Translations under genes and position numbers: made by a program
Notes under the pieces: generated by a model
The model's database searches: none
Seen by the model: the letters and a program-made list of their open reading frames with translations, nothing else
Told to the model about the DNA's origin: nothing
Shown here: in pieces, positions 1 through 6,106 of the stretch
Layout of the letters: every line of letters starts with the position of its first letter
Position numbering within the stretch: the stretch's first letter is position 1
Assembly: GCA_905216045.1 (NCBI GenBank)
Contig: CAJMSL010000093.1
Span: forward strand, 1-8,055
Length of the DNA stretch: 8,055 nucleotides
Source: an uncultured bacterium
Lineage (GTDB): Bacteria > Actinomycetota > Coriobacteriia > Coriobacteriales > Coriobacteriaceae
Direction: 5' to 3'

Positions 1-9
1 GAGCTAGTT

Positions 10-37
10 CCGCGTTGCGCTAGCTGCGGAAACGCGG
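10..37. other. Stem-loop just 3' of the small membrane-protein gene
   Basis: CCGCGTT at 10-16 is the exact reverse complement of AACGCGG at 31-37, giving a 7-bp GC-rich stem around a 14-nt loop, with possible G-U extension by up to three pairs. It lies 8 bases past the stop codon of the leftward gene ending at 45, where a transcription terminator would be expected. On the minus strand the sequence after the stem is AACTAGCTC, not a T-run, so an intrinsic terminator is not well supported. It could instead protect the mRNA 3' end or be the edge of a repeat that continues outside the window. Confidence 0.3.
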
Positions 38-44
38 GGTCCGT

Positions 45-605
45 TCAGGCTGTTGCGTTGAGTTTGAAAATCAACCTGAATAAAAGCAGTACGACTCCCT
101 TTTTTCTTAAGCTTGCCAACGAAGCTGTAAATGTATAAACCCCGTCCCGAGGAACGCATAGACGATGCTGATCCATAGACGAAGCCTTGCCAAAAGCCGA
201 ATCATCCCTCAGGCGAAGTCGACAGGCCGGCCCATCCCCAACATTGCGAATTTCGATAGAAAGACGCACGGCCTCATTTACCGTGCTTGTCCAGATACCC
301 TTATCTCCATCGATGTCGACAGGTTTATCGTCAACCAACACCTTATCGATTATAAAAAACGGACGCTTAGTATTTTCCCGTTTAAACTCATCTTGTTGCC
401 TCTGCAGATTACGATCAAGCTTATTCAATCTCTCGGTCTGGTAGACCGAATACAGCGCAAGAGAAATGGAACCAGCGCCAACAGCAGCAGAGCCGATATA
501 TCCAAGCAAATCCCCTGAATCAAAACTCGCTTCAAAAACAGCGCAGGGCGCCTCATACATAAATAGAACATTCACCAACAACGGAGCACAAAATAGAAAT
601 GTCAC
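45..605 (-). CDS. Small membrane-anchored protein of unknown function
   Basis: I do not recognise this 186-residue protein. Residues 1-16 are hydrophobic, and residues 35-55 (GYIGSAAVGAGSISLALYSV) look like a clear transmembrane helix. A charged, Gln/Arg-rich coiled-coil-like stretch follows at about 56-80, then KRPFF and a probably beta-rich domain containing RNVGDGPAC at 120-128. That layout, helix then short coil then an 'NxGxGPA' beta domain, recurs in small bacterial membrane proteins of unknown role. The C-terminus is again hydrophobic (VVLLLFRLIF, 171-180) and ends abruptly, so truncation is possible. The start at 605 is GTG without a good ribosome binding site; an ATG at 560 (MYEAP) is the alternative and would remove the first hydrophobic stretch. 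The gene diverges from the DUF4869/ATPase pair. The coding call is fairly secure; the function is unknown. Confidence 0.6.
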   Translation of the reverse strand: MTFLFCAPLLVNVLFMYEAPCAVFEASFDSGDLLGYIGSAAVGAGSISLALYSVYQTERLNKLDRNLQRQQDEFKRENTKRPFFIIDKVLVDDKPVDIDGDKGIWTSTVNEAVRLSIEIRNVGDGPACRLRLRDDSAFGKASSMDQHRLCVPRDGVYTFTASLASLRKKGVVLLLFRLIFKLNATA

Positions 606-649
606 TACAGTAATTTAGATAAATAGAAGCCTATGAGTTGTAATTTTCA

Positions 650-727
650 TTAGCAAAAATACTCCCGTACGAGAGGCTTCTTAAGAGTCTCAAGCATTTT
701 AATCTGTCGTTTCATGTCAAATCGCAT
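650..727 (-). CDS. Possible 25-residue small ORF (leader peptide or remnant)
   Basis: An ATG at 727 opens a 25-codon frame ending in TAA at 652-650. The peptide is basic and amphipathic, starting MRFDMKRQIKMLETLKKPLV. An AGGA lies 8 bases before the ATG (739-736), a plausible though modest ribosome binding site. It sits 44 bases upstream of the membrane-protein gene on the same strand but in another frame. It could be a leader peptide, a true small protein, the stub of an older gene, or chance. I do not recognise the sequence. Low confidence. Confidence 0.22.
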   Translation of the reverse strand: MRFDMKRQIKMLETLKKPLVREYFC

Positions 728-765
728 CTTTATATTCCTATCGTAAGTTATATCGAGATTTATCG

Positions 766-791
766 GTTTATATAAACTTGTATAAGCTTAT
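766..791. promoter_or_regulatory. Paired AT-rich palindromes (operator-like)
   Basis: GTTTATATAAAC at 766-777 is a perfect 12-bp palindrome, and ATAAGCTTAT at 782-791 is a perfect 10-bp palindrome. Their centres are 15 bp apart. They lie inside the run of TATCG words between two divergent transcription units. Such symmetric sites suit a dimeric helix-turn-helix regulator, but no regulator gene is in the window and short AT-rich palindromes also occur by chance. Confidence 0.3.
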
Positions 792-805
792 CGCGGAATA
801 TCGTT

Positions 806-839
806 TGTTTCGACCCGCTAAATCCAACATATCGAAACA
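806..839. promoter_or_regulatory. 8-bp inverted repeat TGTTTCGA-N18-TCGAAACA
   Basis: TGTTTCGA (806-813) and TCGAAACA (832-839) are exact reverse complements separated by 18 bases, with half-site centres 26 bp apart (about 2.5 helical turns). The repeat lies about 150 bases upstream of the DUF4869 start. It could be an operator with two half-sites or a hairpin in a transcript leader. No T-run follows, so it is not an intrinsic terminator. Confidence 0.35.
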
Positions 840-950
840 GGCAATTACCGCAGGATAGAAAGTTGTTACACCTGTAAAAGTCATCGGTTCGTTCTAACAG
901 ACATGTTGATTGACCCGTTACCCACTGCTTGAGGGAAATCGACCCCAAAA

Positions 951-959
951 TGGTAAAGT
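951..959 (+). promoter_or_regulatory. Possible extended -10 element for the DUF4869/ATPase pair
   Basis: TGGTAAAGT at 951-959 resembles an extended -10 (TGnTATAAT) with TAAAGT as hexamer. A TTGAGG at 929-934 is a possible -35, but the spacer is 19 bases, which is long. Transcription would start near 966, leaving a short leader before the ribosome binding site. Weak evidence. Confidence 0.22.
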
Positions 960-978
960 AGACGCAACAGGCAACCAT

Positions 979-990
979 GGAGGAACAATG
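979..990 (+). promoter_or_regulatory. Ribosome binding site fixing the DUF4869 start
   Basis: GGAGG at 979-983 lies 4 bases before the ATG at 988. The frame is open further upstream to a TTG at 910, but that codon has no ribosome binding site. The family-like N-terminus (MLSIHYGD) also begins exactly at the ATG, so 988 is the start. Confidence 0.75.
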
Positions 991-1440
991 CTCAGCATTC
1001 ACTACGGCGACAGAGACGATGTGATTTATGACACGTCGACATTCTTTGATTACAGCTATTCTCCCTCTTGGCTGCAAGATCCCCTGTCACAGCGCATTAT
1101 CAAGTCTATTGATAATGGCACTGTTCTTGGCGCAAACGCAATTGATACCAAGGTGCTTGGCGTTATTCCGCCAGAGAAACTATCAACGGGCACCAAAACA
1201 CTTCTACTGATGCTCTTTATGCCTCAAAACCTCTACAACGCCTCAACCTGCGGAGATAATTGCGCCTATTGGATCTTGCGCATCGCCTCCAAACATGACA
1301 TCACCATCAACCTCTACCATATGATGGATTTTGGCAAAGCGCGTTTTACAGCCCGTGTCATCAATTCCGGACAGATTGTTCATACCATGGATGAGCTTGT
1401 CCTTATCTCGGCAAAATGTCTGAGGGAGGCTCGAGCATGA
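988..1440 (+). CDS. DUF4869 domain-containing protein
   Basis: The 150-residue protein matches my memory of the DUF4869 family, small proteins of unknown function common in gut Firmicutes and relatives. The N-terminus MLSIHYGDRDDVIYDTSTFF, the WLQDPLSQRIIKSID segment (29-42), the IDTKVLGVIPPEKLSTGTK block (52-70) and the CGDNCAYWILRIA segment (88-100) follow the pattern I associate with that family. No catalytic motif, signal peptide or transmembrane helix is evident, so it is probably cytosolic. Its TGA stop overlaps the start of the ATPase gene (ATGA at 1437-1440), implying translational coupling and a shared complex or pathway. A partner or substrate adaptor for the ATPase is a reasonable guess, but nothing in the sequence proves it. 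The family call rests on pattern memory, not on a search. Confidence 0.72.
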   Translation: MLSIHYGDRDDVIYDTSTFFDYSYSPSWLQDPLSQRIIKSIDNGTVLGANAIDTKVLGVIPPEKLSTGTKTLLLMLFMPQNLYNASTCGDNCAYWILRIASKHDITINLYHMMDFGKARFTARVINSGQIVHTMDELVLISAKCLREARA

Positions 1441-2414
1441 GAGGGGAATACCAGCTGACCGTTAGGCCCAATAAAGTTCAGGTCAAACTCACTATTCGCC
1501 GAAACCTCACCATCATCCACGGCAAAAGCGCAACAGGCAAAACCACCCTGTTGGACAGCCTCCGTGCATACGAAAACCTAGGAGCCCAAAGCGGGATAAT
1601 CGTTAATTGCGCAGCCCCCTGCCGCGTCATCGGCGGCAAAGATTGGGAAGCGCAACTCGGCCGCATCGATAACAGCATAGTGTTTGTGGACGATACGCAA
1701 AAATTCGTAAGGAGCCATGCATTCCAGCATGCAGCTCGACACAGTTCCAACTATTACGTCATCGTTGCGAGGGACGAATTGCCCCAGCTCCCCTATAGCG
1801 TGGATGAGATCTATGGTCTCAAAAACACCAACAGGGCCACAACAAAATATCCTGTCTACACACGCACGTACACTTCTACCTACCGCATTTACGGAGACGA
1901 GCTCTACGATGGAGATCGGCCAGAAGAAGTCATTGTCGAAGACAGCAATGCCGGCTATGAGTTCTTTAAAGTCCTGTGCGCCAAAAGAAAAATTCGCTGC
2001 GTAAGTGCCGGTGGCAAATCAAACATATACGAAACCGCCCTGAACTCCCCAGCCCAAAAATTGCTCGTAATTGCAGATGGGGCCGCTTTTGGGCCCGAGA
2101 TGCCCTATGTCTATTCGCTCAGAAGATTTAAGGAGATCGAGCTCTTTTTGCCGGAATCGTTTGAATGGCTTGTGCTGAGATCGGGACTCTTCAACGATGT
2201 CGAAACGCAAAACATGCTCCTTCATCCTGCCGATTTCATCGACTGCGAGAAGTTCTTCAGTTGGGAACAGTTCTTTACTAAACAGCTTAGGGAGCTGACC
2301 AGAGACAGCTACCTAGCCTATAGAAAAGAAGCTCTCAATCCCGCCTACCTACAGCAACATGAGCTCAACACGATCGCTGAATCGCTACCCAAACTCGGAA
2401 TCACTTCGCGCTAG
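1437..2414 (+). CDS. P-loop ATPase with a Toprim/OLD-like C-terminal region
   Basis: This 325-residue protein starts with a short beta-rich lead, then a Walker A motif GKSATGKTT (29-37). A Walker B-like VFVDD follows (82-86), then a sensor-like strand VIVARD (108-113) leading into LPYSVDEIY. The ATPase part is compact, about 140 residues. The second half has VIVEDSNAGYEFF (165-177), GGKSNI (192-197) and LVIADGAAFGPEM (210-222). The order of an acidic ED, a GGK loop and a buried strand ending in Asp recalls Toprim domains of OLD-family nucleases, but the second Asp of DxD is replaced (DGA). The tail (FLPESFEWLVL, FFSWEQFFT) is helical. Similar proteins have, as I recall, been mislabelled 'translation initiation factor 2'. 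The ATG at 1437 is preferred over 1416 because GAGGGAGG (1422-1429) lies 7 bases before it and it gives the ATGA overlap. Its TAG stop is shared with the convergent glycosyltransferase gene. ATP binding is likely; the biological role is unknown. Confidence 0.72.
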   Translation: MRGEYQLTVRPNKVQVKLTIRRNLTIIHGKSATGKTTLLDSLRAYENLGAQSGIIVNCAAPCRVIGGKDWEAQLGRIDNSIVFVDDTQKFVRSHAFQHAARHSSNYYVIVARDELPQLPYSVDEIYGLKNTNRATTKYPVYTRTYTSTYRIYGDELYDGDRPEEVIVEDSNAGYEFFKVLCAKRKIRCVSAGGKSNIYETALNSPAQKLLVIADGAAFGPEMPYVYSLRRFKEIELFLPESFEWLVLRSGLFNDVETQNMLLHPADFIDCEKFFSWEQFFTKQLRELTRDSYLAYRKEALNPAYLQQHELNTIAESLPKLGITSR

Positions 2415-4897
2415 ATCGAGAGATACTCGCTCTCGCTGCTAAGATTCGGCCCCAACCATGAATCGCCCGTCAAGAAGAACTCAGGCCAGCGTTGCATGAA
2501 CAGTGCCTGTTCGCGCTTCCAGCGGCGCAACTTTTCCTCGTTGGCCTCTTCCCTGCCGCGCGAGGTGAACTCGTAGTGATACAGCTCGGCATAGGGCGTA
2601 TAGATGGTGCGGTAGCCCGCCTCCCATACGCGCAGGCAAAAGTCTGCGTCGTTAAAGCCAACGGCGAATTCCTCGTTGTAGCCTCCGACCTGCTCAAATA
2701 CGTCGCGTCGGACCATCTGGCAGGCACCCGTTACGGCGCTAAAGTTGCCCGGCCGCACGGCGCGCGCAAGATAGCCCTCGCGCTTTGCCGAGAAGTCCTG
2801 GTTGGCATGAGCAAGTGCACCACGCACGCCGACCAAAATGCCAGCGTGCTGCACCAGATGATCGGCAAAATAGAGCTTGGCACCAACCACGCCCGCATCG
2901 GGACGCTGCAGATAGCCCATCATCTCTTCAATAAAGTCCGGGCTTATGACCTCGGTATCGTTATTAAGCAGCAACAGAAAATCGCCCTTGGCGTATTCAA
3001 CGCCAAAGTTGATGATCTGGGAGTAATTAAACTCGCCCGGCCAGCACACAACGTGCGCAGTGACCTTACCGCCAGACGCAGCGGCCACGCGTTCCGGCAG
3101 GGTTTCGTAATACGCAAACGTCTCCGGGGCATCACTGTTGTTCTCCACCAAGACGATCTCGTAATTGGCATACGTGGCCTTCTGGGCGATCGTCATCAAA
3201 CAGGCATCGAGCGTCTCAACGTGGTCCTTGGTGGGAATCACAATACTCACCAGCGGCGCAGGCTCCGGCAGCGCATAACGCATGCGATAGACAAACGGTG
3301 TCTCGGTATCCTCGACCGTTCCGTGAACGTCCAGCGAGTCAAAGTGGCGCTGCAGCGCCAAATGACCAGCTTCAATGGCATACGGCTTGCTATCAGCAGA
3401 GCCATCGGCGGTGGAGCCGGGGTGCACACGCCAGTGATACAACACGTGGGCAATATGCTCAAACCGTGCGCCCGATGCAAGGCAGCGAAGCGTCAGGTCG
3501 TAATCCTGGGCACCCGCAACGTCTTCTGGGGACGTGCCAATGCGATCGATAAGCGCCTTCTCCACCATCAGAAAATGCGTCACGCAGTTATGGCTATAGA
3601 GCAGGTCGACGTTGAGCTGCGTCTTAAAGACCGGCTGACCCCACTCCCCCGTTTTCTGGAACATGTCCTCGTCACAGAACAGGACCTGCGGACGCTCCCC
3701 CTCTGCCGCTTTGTTCAACGCGGCGACATAGTGGAACAACGCATCCGGCTCCAGAATGTCATCGTGGTCCAAAAATGCGATGTAGTCGCCCGTCGCTTGC
3801 TGAATGCCAGCGTTGGTGTTGAGTACAATGCCGCCGTTGCCGGGCAACTCGATGCGCCGAACGCGCTCATCATTGGCGTCGTCCGCAAGATCGGACACCG
3901 CGTCCCATTCAGGCGAGGCGTCCATAAGCAGCAATTCCCAGTTGTCATAGCTCTGAGATAGCACGGAGTCCAGCAGCTCGCGCAGGTAGACCCGATCAGT
4001 CTTGTAGCACGGCACCACAATACTCATGAGCGGCTTGTAGGCAAATGCCGCCGCGGCGACACGCTGACACGTCAAGTCGCCCGGCTTCGCGCGATGCTGC
4101 TCAAACCAACGTCGATAAGCGGCGTCGTCCGCGCGTGCATCCTTCATGCGATTCCAGCTGTCGTCAACCATGCCATTGTACAGACGGCCATCCATGGCGC
4201 AAAATCCGCCCTGGATTTGGCCCGTGGGATCAGTTGCAATCACGACAAAATCGCGTATATCCTGAGGCATCTCAACGCTCAGATACGTTTTATTGACGCG
4301 ACATCCGTTCTGCTGGAGAACATCGACCTGCGACTCAAACACATGCACGGTGGCATCAATCGCGTTCATATGCGTATCGAAGATCTGGAGCTCAGGGGCG
4401 CACTGGGGATCTCCCGCCCACTTGATCTCATAGCGCCAGACGGCGCCCTCATCTGCCGGTAAATAACGAACGGCATCGATCTCGTATCGACCGCAGCACT
4501 CGCCGCGTTGCGCATCGCGAACGAGTGCGCACATCGCAGGCTTTGCTTTGTAGTTAATCTTAGATTCCAACTTGGCAATACGACTGTCAAGGCGAATAGA
4601 ACCCAGCCTTTTGCCACCGGACGCAAATGAGACGTCAATTGTAGAGCCGTCCATAAACGGAAGCACCAAGACAACGAGCTCGCGCTCATAATCGGCAACG
4701 GAGGGACAAAGCGCAAGCACGCGGCCATAATCGACCGGCAGTGCCAAAGACGGCACACAATCGCCATTGGTCGTCGCATGGGCAAAAGTCTGGAAATCCT
4801 CCTGCTCAATAAGCCCCGCGATATCCTGGCCGACAAAACGAAGCAGCACAAACAGACGGCCCTGACTGCGGCAAAGTGACAAACGCTTGATACTCAT
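2411..4897 (-). CDS. Tandem two-domain family 2 glycosyltransferase (828 aa)
   Basis: This large cytosolic enzyme should transfer sugars from nucleotide-sugar donors onto a growing surface polysaccharide. Residues 1 to about 285 form a Cys-containing, beta-rich region I do not recognise, ending in a charged linker (DDAAYRRWFEQH). GT-A domain 1 runs from about 289 (LMSIVVPCYK) with the metal-binding LDHDD at 376-380, FCDED at 407-411, the acceptor-side AQDYDL at 463-468 and YHWR at 487-490. GT-A domain 2 runs from about 549 (LVSIVIPTKD) with ENNSD 585-589, LNNDTEV 644-650, GFNDADFCLRVW 747-758 and HYEFTSRG 774-781. Paired GT2 domains of this kind occur in O-antigen, rhamnan and capsule synthases, where the two halves can form different linkages. 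No transmembrane helix is seen. The ATG at 4897 follows the upstream TAG with no gap (TAGATG), and a GAGAAG lies 5 bases before it, so coupled translation is likely. The exact sugar cannot be told. Confidence 0.88.
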   Translation of the reverse strand: MSIKRLSLCRSQGRLFVLLRFVGQDIAGLIEQEDFQTFAHATTNGDCVPSLALPVDYGRVLALCPSVADYERELVVLVLPFMDGSTIDVSFASGGKRLGSIRLDSRIAKLESKINYKAKPAMCALVRDAQRGECCGRYEIDAVRYLPADEGAVWRYEIKWAGDPQCAPELQIFDTHMNAIDATVHVFESQVDVLQQNGCRVNKTYLSVEMPQDIRDFVVIATDPTGQIQGGFCAMDGRLYNGMVDDSWNRMKDARADDAAYRRWFEQHRAKPGDLTCQRVAAAAFAYKPLMSIVVPCYKTDRVYLRELLDSVLSQSYDNWELLLMDASPEWDAVSDLADDANDERVRRIELPGNGGIVLNTNAGIQQATGDYIAFLDHDDILEPDALFHYVAALNKAAEGERPQVLFCDEDMFQKTGEWGQPVFKTQLNVDLLYSHNCVTHFLMVEKALIDRIGTSPEDVAGAQDYDLTLRCLASGARFEHIAHVLYHWRVHPGSTADGSADSKPYAIEAGHLALQRHFDSLDVHGTVEDTETPFVYRMRYALPEPAPLVSIVIPTKDHVETLDACLMTIAQKATYANYEIVLVENNSDAPETFAYYETLPERVAAASGGKVTAHVVCWPGEFNYSQIINFGVEYAKGDFLLLLNNDTEVISPDFIEEMMGYLQRPDAGVVGAKLYFADHLVQHAGILVGVRGALAHANQDFSAKREGYLARAVRPGNFSAVTGACQMVRRDVFEQVGGYNEEFAVGFNDADFCLRVWEAGYRTIYTPYAELYHYEFTSRGREEANEEKLRRWKREQALFMQRWPEFFLTGDSWLGPNLSSESEYLSI

Positions 4898-5965
4898 CTA
4901 CACTTCTCGCTTTCCCAGAGCGTTCGCAGCCATGCGCTTGCACGCGCCCAAGCGCCCAAACCTCAAGACGTCGTAATTGAACATGAGTTTTTTGCACGAA
5001 CGAGCAGCGGGCGCCTTACCGACAAGCGCCGCGCGCACCATAGCGGCAACAGAAGGAGCACATTGTGCGAGCGCAGCATCACTGCCCACAGTAGAACCGT
5101 CAAGCGCCGCGGCGACGGCAGCAAACACCTTGCCACAGCCCGAGCTCAGCAGCCTGAGCGCATCGTACAGCACCAGATCACACAGGAAGTACGCCAGGTC
5201 ATCGGCATGCTGGGCATCGAGCCCATCACGACGCCAGTCGGCCAGCACCGCGGAGTAAATCTTCACGTGCTCCAACAGGCGTGTCTCGTCGTCATAGCGC
5301 ATGGTGTCCATGAGCGAGCCTTTGCGTGCCACGCGATACTCGTACAGCTTGTTCGATATAAGCGCAGTCTTGCGCGAACGACCATAGACGGCAAAATCAA
5401 AGACCTGATCCTCGCCATACTTAACGGTTTCATCGAACACAACCCCGTTGTCCAGCAAAAAAGCGCGCTTACAAGCAGTGCGCCATGCAAAGGGGCGAGA
5501 CGCTTCCTTAAACAGCAGGTCGGAGCTATAGCCCACAAACGACACATCGCGCGGGCTCAGCACATAGTTAAGCCACGGATACCCCGCCTCCAACGGATAC
5601 GGGTTTGCGCCAAAGGTCAGAACGTCGCAATCCTCGCGCTCAAAGGCATCGACGATCACGCGGCATGCATCGGGCGTAAAACGGTCGTCAGAATCCAAGA
5701 ACGCGACGATAGGCGACGCGGACGCAGCGATGCCTGCATTACGCGCGCTCGACAGACCGCCGTTGGGCTTATCGACAAGCTTAAAGCGCGTATCCTTTTC
5801 GCAATAGGCAGCGGCGATGTCGCGCGAACCATCCGGCGAACCATCGTTGACCAGCACGCCTTCCCAATCGGACATATCCTGTGCAAGCAGGGAGTCCAGG
5901 CACCAGGCCAGACACTCCTCCACCTTGTAGATGGGAACGACAACGGAAATCTTGGGGGTAGCCAT
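4898..5965 (-). CDS. Family 2 glycosyltransferase (EpsJ/WcaA-like)
   Basis: This 355-residue protein has the classic GT2 N-terminus KISVVVPIYKVEECLAWCLD (residues 5-24), VNDGSPDGS (39-47), the KPNGGLSSARNAG loop (66-78) and the metal-binding FLDSDD (89-94). KYGEDQVFDF (182-191) follows with the probable catalytic-base region, then a helical C-terminal half that ends basic (KRMAANALGKREV), possibly contacting the membrane. It would add one sugar to a lipid-linked glycan intermediate. A GTG at 5971 would add two residues, but the AGGAG at 5979-5975 is only 3 bases from the GTG and 9 bases from the ATG at 5965, so I choose the ATG. The AGGAG overlaps the TAG of the small ORF before it, and its own TAG abuts the ATG of the next gene: a tightly coupled operon. 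The C-terminal half resembles that of the partial ORF at 7171-8055. Confidence 0.9.
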   Translation of the reverse strand: MATPKISVVVPIYKVEECLAWCLDSLLAQDMSDWEGVLVNDGSPDGSRDIAAAYCEKDTRFKLVDKPNGGLSSARNAGIAASASPIVAFLDSDDRFTPDACRVIVDAFEREDCDVLTFGANPYPLEAGYPWLNYVLSPRDVSFVGYSSDLLFKEASRPFAWRTACKRAFLLDNGVVFDETVKYGEDQVFDFAVYGRSRKTALISNKLYEYRVARKGSLMDTMRYDDETRLLEHVKIYSAVLADWRRDGLDAQHADDLAYFLCDLVLYDALRLLSSGCGKVFAAVAAALDGSTVGSDAALAQCAPSVAAMVRAALVGKAPAARSCKKLMFNYDVLRFGRLGACKRMAANALGKREV

Positions 5966-5977
5966 AGTCACGCGCTC

Positions 5978-6100
5978 CTACTGTGCGGCCGGCACGTCAT
6001 CGGGATGCGGGTTATCGCCGTAGGCACGCTGATACGTCAGCACACGCCAGACCAGCGGCAGGCCACCGATCTTAAAGTAATGCTTAAACGTGTTGAGCAT
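5978..6100 (-). CDS. 40-residue small ORF, in frame after the upstream GT2 stop
   Basis: Between two GT2 genes an ATG at 6100 opens a 40-codon frame ending in TAG at 5980-5978. The peptide begins MLNTFKHYFKIGGLPLVWRV and ends DDVPAAQ: a basic, aromatic, amphipathic first half and an acidic, Pro-rich tail. It fills nearly all of the 141-base gap, and its codon use resembles the neighbouring enzymes. It begins only two codons after the TAG of the upstream GT2 gene, in the same frame (TAG CCG GGC ATG), and has no ribosome binding site of its own. Three readings fit: a coupled small protein, a C-terminal tail of the GT2 enzyme cut off by an amber mutation, or a tail made by readthrough. A basic, aromatic tail of this kind could touch the membrane. 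I do not recognise it from any family. Confidence 0.5.
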   Translation of the reverse strand: MLNTFKHYFKIGGLPLVWRVLTYQRAYGDNPHPDDVPAAQ

Positions 6101-6106
6101 GCCCGG

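Larger units (their letters stand above)
606..987. promoter_or_regulatory. AT-rich divergent intergenic region
   Basis: This 382-base stretch separates the leftward membrane-protein gene from the rightward DUF4869/ATPase pair and has no convincing long gene. It is visibly richer in A and T than its flanks, most of all at 640-860. It holds a possible 25-codon ORF, two short perfect palindromes, an 8-bp inverted repeat and six copies of TATCG starting at 739, 751, 761, 789, 799 and 830. It probably contains the promoters for both flanking units, but I could not fix a strong -35/-10 pair for either one. The only exact TTGACA (minus strand, 720-715) has no suitably spaced -10. Confidence 0.5.

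Noticed and set aside
715..720. Perfect TTGACA on the minus strand as a -35 box
   Set aside because: The only -10-like hexamer (TAAAAT) is 13 bases away, which is too close, and nothing suitable lies at 16-18 bases.
910..987. TTG at 910 as the start of the DUF4869 gene
   Set aside because: There is no ribosome binding site before 910, whereas GGAGG sits directly before the ATG at 988 and the family-like N-terminus begins there.
760..1077. Minus-strand open frame of 105 codons overlapping the start of the DUF4869 gene
   Set aside because: It overlaps a better-supported gene antisense, its sequence is low-plausibility and Cys-rich, and no ribosome binding site was seen.
1416..1436. ATG at 1416 as the start of the ATPase gene
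   Set aside because: The purine-rich GAGGGAGG lies after it and 7 bases before the ATG at 1437, which also gives the usual ATGA overlap. The extra residues (MSEGGSS) encode that binding site.
2492..3961. Long plus-strand open frame of 489 codons opposite the tandem glycosyltransferase
   Set aside because: It is exactly antisense to conserved GT-A motifs, has no domain-like sequence and no ribosome binding site. It is His/Arg/Gln-rich as expected from the reverse strand of a GC-biased gene.
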